Source: Immersiella caudata
Lineage: Eukaryota > Ascomycota > Sordariomycetes > Sordariales > Lasiosphaeriaceae
Direction: 5' to 3'
DNA length: 64,000 bases
Assembly (NCBI GenBank): GCA_030512335.1
Contig: JAULSU010000003.1
Span: 2,666,001 to 2,730,000 of the forward strand
The notes below the pieces were generated by a model. That model saw only the letters and a program-made list of their open reading frames with translations. It did no database searches and had not been told where the DNA came from. Made by a program: the position numbers and the translations under genes. Below are positions 9,039-21,100 of the stretch, piece after piece; the stretch's first letter is position 1, and each line of letters opens with the position of its first letter.

Positions 9039-12000
9039 TCATGCATCCATCATGTACATCGACGAGTCGAACTGAAACGGCTTGAGGAAGTCGGTCTGCA
9101 TGTCGTCGAGCTCCGAGAATTCAACAGGCTCGGGCGCCATGAAATCCTTGTCCAATGGATCCATTCCTTCCATCCCCTCCAACCCCTCCATGGTAAAGCT
9201 GCCCATATCGAAGAGGAGATCGCTGCTGTCCATTGGCTGGAAGGTCAAATCAATGTCGATGTTCGCTCCCTCTGAAATATCGCTGTTGGGTTCCGATGCT
9301 CCACTGTCTTTGCTCGACTCTGGGGTATCATTGGGCGTCGAAGACCTGTATGCCGTAAAGTCGCCCAAGAATCCCGTGCCAAAAGGCTCCGGAGGAACAA
9401 AGGGCGCAAATAGATTCTGCGGATCGACGGTAGAGCTGCCCCAGTGGTCCTCCATGCCTCCCAGTTGACGGGCTCCTTCGGTTTCTCGCTTGGCAACGAG
9501 CGCTTTGCTGTCCGCCAGCCTTGGGGTGCCCTCGCTCTTGTTCCCACTAGATGCGCTGCCCTGTTGCCTCATCGATGCTTCCCGAGACATGGGGGTAGCT
9601 GCCAAGTCGGGTTTGCTGGTTGGTGTCTGGCCCTGTCTGGAAAGGCTAGTCTTCATGGCTGGAGCAGAAGGCTGACCGGCCTCTTGCCCTGCATGTTTCG
9701 TCTTGGAAAAGCCGTTGCCGTCGAGAGCCAAACTGGTTGTGATATTCTCTCGCATGAAATTCAAGGGATCCTCATTCGGCTTGACATGTTCTTCCTGAAC
9801 ATGTGCATTGCGAGATTCCTCTGTCGGGAAACCCACGAGATGCGTGTCACAATCAAACTCGGGGCATGTGAATTGCTTCATCTGCACCTTGCCCACTTCC
9901 GGAGTAGCCGTGGCTTGCGAAGGAGTCGGGGCCGTAGTAGGACCCGGTTGCCTTCGGATATCAGGTGATGCCACTTTTGTTTGTGGTGAGGTACCGTTGC
10001 TCTGTTGCACCGATGGTGATGACGTCTGCGCTGGCCCTGTTCTACGCTTTTTGTTGGCAGGTGGGGGGTTCAGGGTTTGCATCGTCACCGTGGGCTTGTT
10101 GAAGTACGTCGGTTCTCCCGTCGGTGACTTTTGGCCCCCGAATGTGAACGGAGGCTGGGATGTTGTCGGTGCAGCTGGAGGCTGACCTGCTCTAGGCCCC
10201 CCCCGAACTTGCTGCTGCGGCTGTGGCTGCCTTGGGGCTTGAGTCTGCTTCTCTGGGTTGGCGGGGTTCGTCTGCGCTGGATGCTCCGCAGCCGGCTGGT
10301 TGGTCGTCGCCCCCCCTTGGGATGCATTCATTATCGAGGCCAAGTACTCGTTTACGTAATTCGTGACGTGAGCCAGCAACGCCGAGGCTTGTTGTATGTC
10401 GGCCCTTGTGATGGTGAGCTGCTCCTTGAATCTCTTCGTGCCATCGCCGGGCCCGGATTGAAACTGGGCGCTGAGCTTGAAGCGCTGCGAAATGTCAGAA
10501 CGGCAAGGTCGGTGTGGGGTGCAAAACGCGGGAAGCTTACTATTTTGAAAAAGAGTTTGGCCTTTGCATCGTCTTTCGTCCTGCTATACCAGATAGTGAT
10601 ATGCTTGCCAAAACTCATAAGCTTGCCGAAGAGTACGTTAATCTCAGCGCGGAGCCGTGGCCATTCAGCTTCTGAGACCTGTATTGGTGGGTCAGGACCA
10701 ATACGCCTCGCCTCCTCTGCGCCCGCTGCCGCCAATTCTTTCAAGCGGTCCTTGTATTCGCCTGTGACACCTGCAGCAAGGTTTTGTAGTAGCGAGCCGA
10801 TCCTCTCTCTCTGCTCCGGGGTGATTTGTGTTCCAGCAGCTTGTGAAGCGGGCCTTTGCGTGGCGGTGGGAGCTGAGGCCTCGCCCTGGTCATCCGAGTT
10901 GGGACGCTTCAGCCTATTCTGTGCTGTTGAGGGTGAGAGGTTTGCAGGCGTAGGTCGATTCTGTGGCGGTGGACGATTCTTCAGGGTAGCCGAAGGCGGT
11001 GCGGGGGTCTCTTGCTCGGTGATACCTGCGGGCTTCTGAACGCTCGGCTGCCGTGTCATTGAAGAGGCCTGGGTAGGTGCCGCAACTTGTTGAGGAGGAG
11101 GAGGAGGAGGACCTTGCTGGGAGGTGGGCGCCGCAGGGTTTTGGGGCAGGGCCTTCTGTTCTGCTAACCCCATATTGTTGGCTTGAATTTGCTGGTTTTG
11201 TTGGCTTTGCGCCTGCTGCTGCCAATACTTCCTGGTCACCTGGTCCTGTTTCAATTTGGCAACCAGCGCGTAAAGCTCGTTGTCGGACAGATTTGGAGCC
11301 CTTTGTCGCATATTCTGAAGCTCTTGGGGGGTTGGCGCAGGAACCGTAACACCCTGAGGCAGAGGAGGCAGTTGGCTTCCTGGCGGAAACCCAACTGTGG
11401 GATTCGGCACGTTCGGGACCCCTAGGGGTTGCTGTCCAGTGGACATTGGTCTCTGCTGCTTCGCTGCTGCTGCTGCTGCGGCGGCGGCGGCGGCGGCTGC
11501 GGCGGCGGGCGCATTTTGGGTAGCATTTCTCCTCTCTACGAATGACTTGAATTGATGGAGTTGGATGTTGAGAATATGCTGCTTCAAATGTGAGGGAACA
11601 ACATTGGTCTGGTCCCACCATGTTTTCAGTTGGCCCCATTTTCTGATCTCATGGGGGATAGGCATGCTGCGAAGATTGTTGAGAACCTGTGGCGGAATGT
11701 CTAAACTGTCCATCGTTGCTCGCGCGACAGGGTTCGTCATAATGCCAGCTTGACGAGCGCGTTCGGCCAGTTGGTTAGCCAAAGTGGCGGGCTGGTTCGG
11801 GGTCGAGACCATGCCGCTCGGTTGCTGGGGATTGCCAGCCACGGGAAACTGGTTTGCATTGTTCATCGAACCGGCCGGCGGTTGCCCTGGTAAGCCAGGT
11901 GTCATGGTTGGTTGCGTCTGAGGTTGAAATCCACCTGGCACTGAACCCCGACCCCCGCTCACCCATTTTGCCAGGAGCTCCTGCAGCTTGGACTCCGGCA

Positions 12001-12635
12001 CACTGGACAAACTAGCGCGGTTCTCGGGGGTCATGGATTGCAGCATCTGGAGGAACTGTGGGTTGTTCTGCATCGGGGACGGGCGCGTGTTCAATTGGTG
12101 GCTGAACTGCGGATTGAGCGTACCCCCAGGTTGTTGGGGGTTCTGGTTCATTGGCTGACCGTTGGGTTGGCCCATGGGAATCGGAGGTTGTGGCATCGCT
12201 GCAGTCAACGACACCATCGGACTCTGCGAGTTTGGCGTAGGCCCTGCAAGCCCCCCAGGCTGACCTTGCATGCGATTCGCTGCCTGTGTCCTTGCTTGGG
12301 CAGCCGCTTGCGCCATGAATTGCGGGTGTGATTGCGGCGGCAGCTGTGTCTGACCAATGCGCTGTTGGCTGGCCTGTGGTGTCTGTCCAGGAATGCCGTT
12401 GATCGGGCCTGGAGTGGGGTTTCGGCCGGGGACCACCATCTGCCCAGCCCGCTGCGCCATGAGGCCGGTGAGTTGTTCGTTGCGAATCGTCTCCACGCTC
12501 GTCGGGAACATCTGGGCATCAACAGCATTTTGTTGATCAAGTGCTGCCATTGCGCCAGAGTTTGGTTGACCTTGCTGCTGAAGAACGCCCCCGGCCATGA
12601 TCCGCTGCTGATGCTGCTGCTGATGCTGCTGCTGT

Positions 12636-12667
<32 letters not shown>

Positions 12668-13749
12668 CATCACGCGCGCTTGCGCGCTTCGATACGTTTG
12701 GACCGCCTGATTTTGGTAGTAAAACAACGCAGGATCTTTTCCCTGTGAAGAAAGATCCTGGAACTGGGCTGGCGATCTGCTCTGCACAGCCTGTCTTGCT
12801 TGCTCTTTCGCGTTGGGTGGAGCCTGCTGGTAGAGCCTGTTGGCCAGCTCGGCAATTTTTGCTTGATATAAACTCTGGGTCATTTGTCCCAGTTGTTCCT
12901 TGCCGACAGTCATATCTTGGGGAGGCACATTGGGCCCTCGTTGCTGTTGGGCCATGGCCATTTGAAATTGGCGCTGATCCGGCCTGGTTTGAAGCATGCC
13001 AGGGTTCATCCCCATCGCCATTCCTTGGGTCTGCTGTTGCTGTGGCAGCTGCGAAGCTTGCATCGGATTCTGGGGCTGTTGAAAGGCACCGTGCTGAAGT
13101 GGTTGGCCCATACCTCGTATCTGGTTCATGAGCAGCTGTTGCTGTCGCTGAGCTGCCATCTGTGCTTGTTGCCTCGCAGCAACGTCAGCGTGGAGCTGGT
13201 TTTGAAGATTCGGAGCGTTTTGGTGTCGTCGTTGAACCATGTCCTGAACTTTCTGTTGCATTGTGGCGTCGTATGTTTGCTGCTCCCATCAGTCACCATC
13301 CGGAAAATTGTCACAAGAATCGGGAAAGTGATGTTCGCTTACCCTATCCGGTAGGCTGGTGAATGCCGACTTTTCTGTTTCCAGACCATAGGTTGCTGCC
13401 TTCTTCCAATCTGCCTGTGGCATAGCAAGAATCGTGTTGGAAATTCTAAGGAAAGAGTTAGCAGTGACAGGGGCTGCGGAGGAGGGGACTAGATTTGCGG
13501 CCCGCCTCTCAGAGGAACAAAGAACGCCACTGACAAATTGATAGTTTTCGCAAGCCTATCGTTGATGGTCAGTGAGCTCTGCCACCCACCAGGCGGAGCA
13601 TGCTGTTGAGAGTTTGCGAGTTGCTGAAAGACGGTATTGTGGAGCTGTCTTTGCTGCATCTGTTGTTGCTGTGTCTGTATCTGATGCTGCTGCTGCTGCT
13701 GCTGCATCATCAATTGGGCGTTCGCGGCCATCGGCAAATTTGCGGCCAT
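9039..13749 (-). CDS. MED15: Mediator tail subunit 15 (Gal11/Med15)
   Basis: Four exons are inferred: 13749-13535, 13445-13343, 13282-10541 and 10484-9039, giving about 1501 aa. Exons 1-2 join to GWQSSLTINDRLAKTINLIS followed by NTILAMPQADWKKAATYGLE, the KIX-type activator-binding domain at the N-terminus of fungal Med15. The middle is Gln-rich, with a polyQ run at about 12600-12670 and a 15-residue polyalanine run at 11462-11515; RKWGQLKTWWDQT lies just before the latter. A conserved block around EAEWPRLRAEINVLFGKLMS precedes the last intron. The C-terminal exon carries a CPEFDC...H...H pattern that resembles a C2H2 finger and an acidic tail ending YMMDA. Med15 is the main activator contact of the Mediator tail in the nucleus. 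The intron 1 donor is GTCAGT. The exon 3 start could be 13279 instead of 13282. Confidence 0.88.
12600..12670. repeat. CAG/CAA tract coding polyglutamine in med15
   Basis: Mostly CTG on the plus strand, CAG on the coding strand, giving about fifteen consecutive Gln followed by His/Gln mixtures. Such tracts are typical of Med15 and are expected to vary in length between strains. Confidence 0.85.
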
Positions 13750-15150
13750 CGCCGCCGAGCAATGATGTTGTCAACCTTAGGAATGCTCTCTTTCGTACAA
13801 CACGTGGGGTCGATTCTTTGCCCGACCGGCAACGGTGGGGTGATCAACTATGAGATGTCCCAGTGTGGGCGGACGAACCGAGAGTCGCACAGCACACGCG
13901 ACAGCCAAAAGTTACAGTTTCCGTTATTTGCTGGTCCTTGCGCCGAGGCAAGGAGCCGTCGACTGGCTGCAAATTGCCTTAGCGAAACCCGAAAACGTCC
14001 ATATAAGAGCGGCTGTTCGTGCAACCGAGAGGGATTCCTGGTAGGCCTGCGAAGTGAGTGTCGCACTTTGGGCGCCGGATGGCTCTGTTGGGACCTGGTG
14101 ACCTCCAGTGCGTTCAGCCGACCATACGAAAATCTCTTGTTAAAAGATTGGCGCTCAGCTCAGGTTTCGTGCTGGACGATGAGGACCTTCTCGCGCGACG
14201 CTGGTATTCGCTAGCGGGCGAAACGAGAATTTTCCAGCGAATGTTAAGAAAGAGGCCGGGAGCAACGGGGGTCAGCTGCAGTATCGAGCGTCCACTCCAG
14301 CGTCTTGTATATCTCTGGCGAACTCCCCACGGATGAAACAGCCTCTTTCTTGATGCAACCAGCCTATCCCAACTACAAGACTGGCGCAGCGCTGAGCACA
14401 ATGAAACCCGGGGCGCAGGTGCGTCGATCAGCAGTGGCGACGACTGTGGAACTCGGGAGTCGCTGAATAACGGCGTCGGTATGGCAGGCTGCCTGCCAAA
14501 AATCGACGATCCGGCCAGAGGGGATTAGATGGATCGGAGTGTCGTCGTCCAGTGAGCGGACAGGATGCTTGGAGCTTTTGGATGCGCTGCTCGTCACCTA
14601 GGTTGAGAACCAGAGGCGTGTCGATGCGAACGGCGGCAAGGAGTGCTGTCGTCGTGTGTGCGTTGGGAAGACGGGGGGGGCGAGCGAACCGGAAGGTTGG
14701 ACCCTGGCGCCGTTGCGGTCTTGCGAGGGAGATCGAACAGGATCAAGAAGAGAAAATAACTGAGAGTAAGGTCAAGAGGAAAGTCAATGTAAAAAACGCA
14801 ATGTGCAGCACCAAACGCGACAAGGCGGCGGCGGGGAAGCGTTGAGGTGGTGACGGTAAGGGCCGGGATGGTGTTGTAAGAGAGGCGTGAGAGAGAGAGG
14901 AGTGCCAGGAAAGAATTGAAGGGGAGGTGGAAAGCAGCAGACTGTCTGGGCCAACTGGCGGGTGACGGGGGACTGGGCGCTGGCGGCGGCCAACCCAGGT
15001 CGGAAGCCCAGGCACCACCGAGTACATCCAGGTACTTCTACCTGCCAGGACCCACACTTCACCTGTTGCGCCTAGCGCCAAGCAGCCAGGGCGGCAAAGA
15101 GACACGAGATTGAAGCGCCCTAGGTTCTCTCCAGCCAGAAACCAATTCAG
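13750..15150. promoter_or_regulatory. Probable med15 promoter and 5' leader region
   Basis: No supported gene. The minus strand is pyrimidine-rich around 14700-14950 (long purine runs on the plus strand such as GAGAGAGAGAGG near 14890). Such tracts are common near transcription starts of fungal genes, so a med15 leader of around 1 kb is possible. The true start site cannot be seen. Confidence 0.3.
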
Positions 15151-18100
15151 GAGTCGATGTGCTCCTGTGGTGAGTAAACTGCGATCTCAAGCGAACGGGG
15201 TTTCTTTCTGACCTTGGCAATTAACGTTGCGATTGAGCGTAAGAACCTGACCCAGAAGGACGGGCGCTCACCGTCGGGCTGCGACCTAGTTGACTACTGA
15301 TTAGAGCATCTGCCATCGGACTGCCCAGCGGGTCCAGCGGGTCCAGCGGGTCACCTATCGCCAATTCCCTTGCACCGCAAGGTGGGAGTACCGATGGACG
15401 GACTGCGCCATGCAGCAATCCCATCCTGAGCCGCACGTACTGACAGTACTTGTGTTACACCTCAAACACCATAGCACGATTGAGTTGACGTGGGGCGCCA
15501 AATTACTCTATGCGCAGTTTGTACTGGTTGTAATAGTATCCAGAGGCAATCTCACCAGGCAGAGGCTTTGCAAAGGGAACGCGCCGAACAGCAATCGAGG
15601 TGGGAGTGTGCCCGGGATGTGCCACCCCTGCTTTGAGTGTGGCTTCAGATGTGCCGTCGCAGGGGGGCCACGCCAGAATCGGAGCACGATGCACACAGAG
15701 CGTCGGATCGCTTCCAGCTTATTCGGGAACTCGCCCAATTCACCATGTTCGATGGCAGAAGGGAGAGATTTTGGGAGGGCCGGCGACAATGATGGAGGTG
15801 CGTGGCGCGTGAGGACGAGAACCAGATCCAAGCTGGAAGCTGGGAGGCCTAGCATCAACCCGACGTGAGCCACACCATCGAGGTGCCGTTCTGGAGGGGC
15901 ACCTCGTGCAGGTACTGGTACCGGAGGGTACAGCGGATTACCTAGGGCGAGAAGACCAGACGAGAAAGGGCAGAGGAAATCCGCCTGTCTGGCGTTGCAA
16001 TTCATTTTCAGGTGCTCCAAACTTCCCGCGACCAACCACAACACAAAGCCGGCACAAGCTGCGCTTCTTGTAACGGCCCTTCGCAAGTGACTGGAGTGCG
16101 TTTGGTCGTAGACGCCTGCCCGCACTCAATGCTCCTCCCGTGAGGTGTCCACCGGTGTAAACCTTCGCTGTGTGTAGAAACACGATGCTTACCCTCCAAA
16201 TGTCTTACCTTACTTATAACTCGTAGGTAAGTAGCTTCTCGTTCTTTATGGCCGCCCGATGATGAGGCTGATGATGCAGTGGCTGTATGAGCGTAAGACG
16301 GATGTGTCTCCCTAAGTTGCATCACCGCAAGCTTTGATCTCTTTTACCAGGCATCGGCAGGGCTAACGAGAACCTGGAAACCTTTAGTATTCGACAAGCC
16401 AGCTTGAATATCGCTTCCCCCGCACGCCCTACTATGATACTAATACGCTCTTTCCGTCGTTGAAGGGGATAGCAGCTGGTCAAATGGCGAGAGCGAAACC
16501 AAAGCAGTGGGCACTGGCTTGCGCTCCCGTGCCTTGCCCACTCTGGCAATGGTCTGGGATGCGTTACGGGGATTACCCCTGCTCTACGGGACCCACACCC
16601 ACCGACACAAAAGTCGGGGGTCCTCGTTGCTCTGCGCGTCTCTGCTGTCTTTTTGCTGCACTGATGGAGCAGGAGCGCGGCTGGCTGTGAGCAAAGATTC
16701 TCTATCCAGCGAGTCCTTAGCATCCAGTTGTTCAATAAACGAGGTCGGGGTTGCAGGCTACAAACTAGATGCTCGCCGCGTTGATGCCACGGAGCTCAGC
16801 TGCGGCCGATAAAATAGTGGGACCGAACGCTGCTCTGACTCCCCCGCTGGAATATCGGCGCTCCTGCAAGTCATCTCGTTGCCTCGTCCGGAACAGAGAA
16901 CTGAGCAACTGAAGCACAGCACAGAATCAATAACAGAATGGACTCTAGGCGGCAACCCGACAAAGGCATGGTCCACGAGACAATCATGAGGGCCGGGAGT
17001 CATCCTAAGGTGTAGCGTCTTTGAGCAAGGTCGTCGATGTCAGGGCAACGAATTAATCTCCAGCCGAGCCCTATCTTGGGCACAGGGCGGCCATGAGTAG
17101 GTGTGTGAGATGCCCGGTGAGAGCTGGGAGGTTGACTGCGAAGGTCAACTGACATGAATCTGAATAGGCTGTATCCTCTCTCCACGCGTTTTCTTCCCTT
17201 CTCGCGGCTCCAAGCCATATTGCCTCTGCTCCTGAGATGCAATGCAGCCTTGTCAACACAGAGCGCAGATCTGAAGCTGTTCCTTTATCGTGGCGGGTGG
17301 TCGCTTCAATCTTCAACACCCCTGCCAATCTGTCCGGGGACCAGTGGGGGCACTCTCGATCTCAAAACGCCTCAAGCCAACCACGCCCTTTACAGTGTGC
17401 GAAAACGACCACATCGCGACCGTTGCTCTGAAGACAACGTCTACTCAACTGAATAATATCGTCTTCTGGCTTCCGGGACCGGTGAACAGGGCGAACCTTG
17501 AGTATATGAAACCAAGCGCCTTGGACGATACAAGATTTTGGCTTCGCAGACCTGCACCAGAGGTGACTCGTCCCCGAAGTTGCCCGCCCAGGAAACACAG
17601 GAGGCGGGACAAGCGCAAGCACCGTACCCCACAACACTCGAAATGCGCTGTCTGGACAGCCTCAAACACTATGTAGGTAGCACAAAGCGCAGCTTCTAGC
17701 TATTGATGATATCGGCCGTCCTGCTCAGAGCGCGCGATCACGCCTTATAAGTGGTTACGATGCTGAATACCCCAAGCTCTGGTCGGGAAGGGGAGAAGAA
17801 AAGTAACCGTGTTGGCGTTGTCTATTCGGCCAACAGCTTCCGCCAAAGGCCCGAGTGAGCCTATTGGTACCTTTGCACATCCTCCCGCCGACCAATCCAA
17901 TCTTCGATTTTTCTCTTGCTCATGGCGTCGCCTGCAAGAGCTTTACCTCATCCCTCAACAAAGGGTCCACATACGCTGTTTGAGGGTACCTACCTACCTA
18001 AGGTATAGAGGGTACTCCGATGGCCCCATTTTGGTCCCGAAATTCGACTGTGTCTCTGCTAAACTTCGCAGCCCTCCATTACATCAGGTATTAGATCGTT

Positions 18101-21100
18101 TAGTATTAACCCCTGCTCCATTGGTGGTGGGGAGGGCTCAAAAGGGTGCTTGGTTACCAGTCTCCCATGCCTCCCTCCCGTCACCATCCCTACCCTTCAG
18201 CAGAGTCTCCCACGCTACCTACTTCTCCGCAGATCCACAGCCAGGGACAACACTATGTTGAGCATTACTTGAGGGGTTGACAGCTTCTTGGTGGACCTGT
18301 CGCCCTCGCAATTCTCGGGAGCAACAATAGCAGTTGCGTCCCCCTCCAGAAACGGCCGTTACCACGTCGGATGAGGAGTGCAGACGACCCCTCCTAGCGG
18401 GCCAAGTTTGCGGGCGCCGTTAGGTCCCCCTTATAAGAACAGAATGATATTATTGCGGCTGCTCGCCAGCCCGTCTCGCCTCCGTGACTTCGTCCTCCGC
18501 ATTTGACGGAAACGGGGGGGCCCACGGGTTAGGCCAATATGTTACATGTTTTCCATTTAGCCTGCCGTGTTTCCAGTCACCAGTTAGCAGTGATGAGAAA
18601 CAAAGAGGTGTGGTTTCCTGCATGCCGCGACAAATAATGCGCGGTGAAGGTGATGGTGGTGGGAGATGGTCTGGTTCCGTTGCATTCTTCCTATTCTTCG
18701 GCAACATGGGTCCAATTTCCGCGCGAGCTCCAACCAAGATGGTGTAATTGGCAGGAAAAGAGGCCACCCCAGAGCGACAGGCTGCTTACGACGACGCTGT
18801 GGCATGAAGCAAGGTACAGCGAGAATGAGCTTCTGGGATGCTGTGTCCGGGCCGGCGGCGTGGAGGCGGATTAAACAAGACCAAATCCAATTCTTCTGAG
18901 CGAACCGCAGACTTGGTGTTTATTTCCCCTGTTCCAGTGCCTCGTCTCGAAGCCGCCTCCGTACTGTGCCTTGCCCCTCCACTTCCCGTCCCGCCCCGCC
19001 GTTCCCAAACCTCTCCGTCTCGCGGCTTTTGGCGACCTGGATTCTGGGAGCACGCAAAAAAAGCAGCGAGAAGAGGAGCATCGCACATCTCGCACATCAC
19101 TCACTCGCATCATTCACATCATCCTCGTCGCTACCGGGAAGGAAAGGGTCGGACATGTGTGGGGTTTTGGCCGTGAGCAGATCATTCCTGGAAGCCGTTT
19201 CCCTTGCGCGCGCGAACGTATCGTATCCCTCCGCTCCCTGGTGCTGTTCGCAGGAGAGGTGACAATGACACCTACTCGAAGCGCTGGCAGCCTGGCCTCC
19301 CAGTCAGAGGCTCACGCCGGGCTACACCTGTGCGACGTCAAACCTGAGGTCTAGTGTGGTACTTTGAGCTACCTCCTAGTTAGCTTCGGGCATGCCATAC
19401 AGCAGCGCAGACTTGCTGTAGCCTCGGTGCCCAGCCACGCTCTAAGCTATAGTGTGACAGGTACTACAATTCTGTAATATCTGGCCGCCATCAAACCTCC
19501 CCGCCATAGTTCCAACAGGAAGGTTGCGAGGGCATCCCTTTATCACGCTCGTGTTGTTGTCCAACGCACCAATGTGCCATTGAGCAGAAAATATGTAGAA
19601 TACTTTGTTTCCCACTGAGAGCGGGAGCGGCCTGTCGACCCGGAGCCAGTGATGTCTGCCTGATCGGCCTGACAGTCATCCATCAGCAGAGCAGGGAGGA
19701 GGGGCGCAGCATCCGTCTGGAGGTGAGTGAGGCCAGTAAGGCAGGTTCCATATTAGGACGCCAGCGAGAAACCCTAAATTCGTGGGTGAGAGACCAAAGT
19801 GAGGCGTCCCTTTGTTGCTCTGCCGGGTAGAGAAGGTACGTTGGATGGGGAATAGAGCTGGACCCACTCATTAGCTCAACCAAACCAACCCTTCCCAGCC
19901 AGCACCTAAGATTCGTGATTTCTCGTTCAAGATGCATCTGCATCACTTCTTACGGACCTTCAAGTGGCTCACGGGTAGGTAAAAAGACCCAGCGGCTTCG
20001 TTGCAAATCATTGCATCAACCATGCGCCCACCGCTGTCCGCTGTCCGCTTCCTGAAGACTGAACCTCCGCTCAGCCACAGGACGAGCGTTCGGGGACCAG
20101 TCGGCTCCAACGGTGACAACAAAGAAAACAACAAGCACCCCTCCAGGACATTCTCACAAAAACGATGTGGGAAGTGTGTCCCTGGGGGTTTCCATTCTGC
20201 TTGGGAATCACTCGCGGAATAGGGACGTGGCCTGCAGACAAAATCGTCCGGCAACGGGCAACGCTTTGACATAGCGGCCATTGTGTGATCGTCACCCAAG
20301 GTCGGAATCGGACGTTCCTTTGGGACAGCACTGCATGTCATCTCCCCCGTCTGATCAAAAGAGTTTTCAACTTGGGCAGACACTGACAAAACGGGACGAA
20401 GATGGGTTCGGCACCGTCTGTTCTTGACCCTTACAGCTCTCCAAGAAGAATCTGTCCGCTCTTGCAAGTTCAACATCCACCACACCACCGAGCCCCTCCA
20501 CCTTGCGGCCTACTTCCTACTTGAGCATTATGTACTCTAAGGCGCCTGTGCCTGATAACCAATCAGAATTCCTTACTTTCTGAATGAATTGGTTTCCTCC
20601 ATTTTCCTGCTTCTCCCCTCCGGTTCGCCGCGGGGAATCTAGACAATAACTTCACCACAGTATTGTTCACCACACTTCTGACCGAAAGCATATCCGTGCG
20701 CTCGCTAGTCACTGCCTGTCAAATAGGGTGGCACCACATCTAATACACGCACACACGTCCCGTCTCCTCCTTCAGCTCTCCCACCTCGAGCATCGTCCTA
20801 CTATGTAGGAGATGGACGTGGCGAGATCAGAGAAGGCTTGACAAAAAAGCTGCACGGAGGGCCCCCCTCGTCGCAGCACCCGAAGACGAGACACAGACAG
20901 GGTGTTGCCAAGAAACGACACGATTGGCTGCTCGACGACGCCACATACCCCCGCCACATCCAAGTCCCCCTACCTCCCAGCCCCGTACCAACCAAGCGGC
21001 CCCGCAACCACCCAACAAGATGCGGTTCTCTCGCCCGGAGATGGCGATGGATTTTTGGGAATTAACCAATGGGTGTTCGGTCGAGATGCCATTCGCAGCT

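Noticed and set aside
10131..11039. 302-codon plus-strand frame inside med15
   Set aside because: Antisense shadow of the Gln/Pro-rich coding sequence; the minus strand is clearly the real one.
12332..12748. Polyleucine plus-strand frame
   Set aside because: It is the antisense reading of the med15 CAG tract.
16205..16235. Short hairpin CTTACCT...AGGTAAG
   Set aside because: Only 7 bp and made of a motif common in this DNA; no flanking duplication.
19943..20488. 181-codon minus-strand frame in the gene-free stretch
   Set aside because: No recognisable domain, poor composition and overlapping frames on the other strand; not enough to call a gene.
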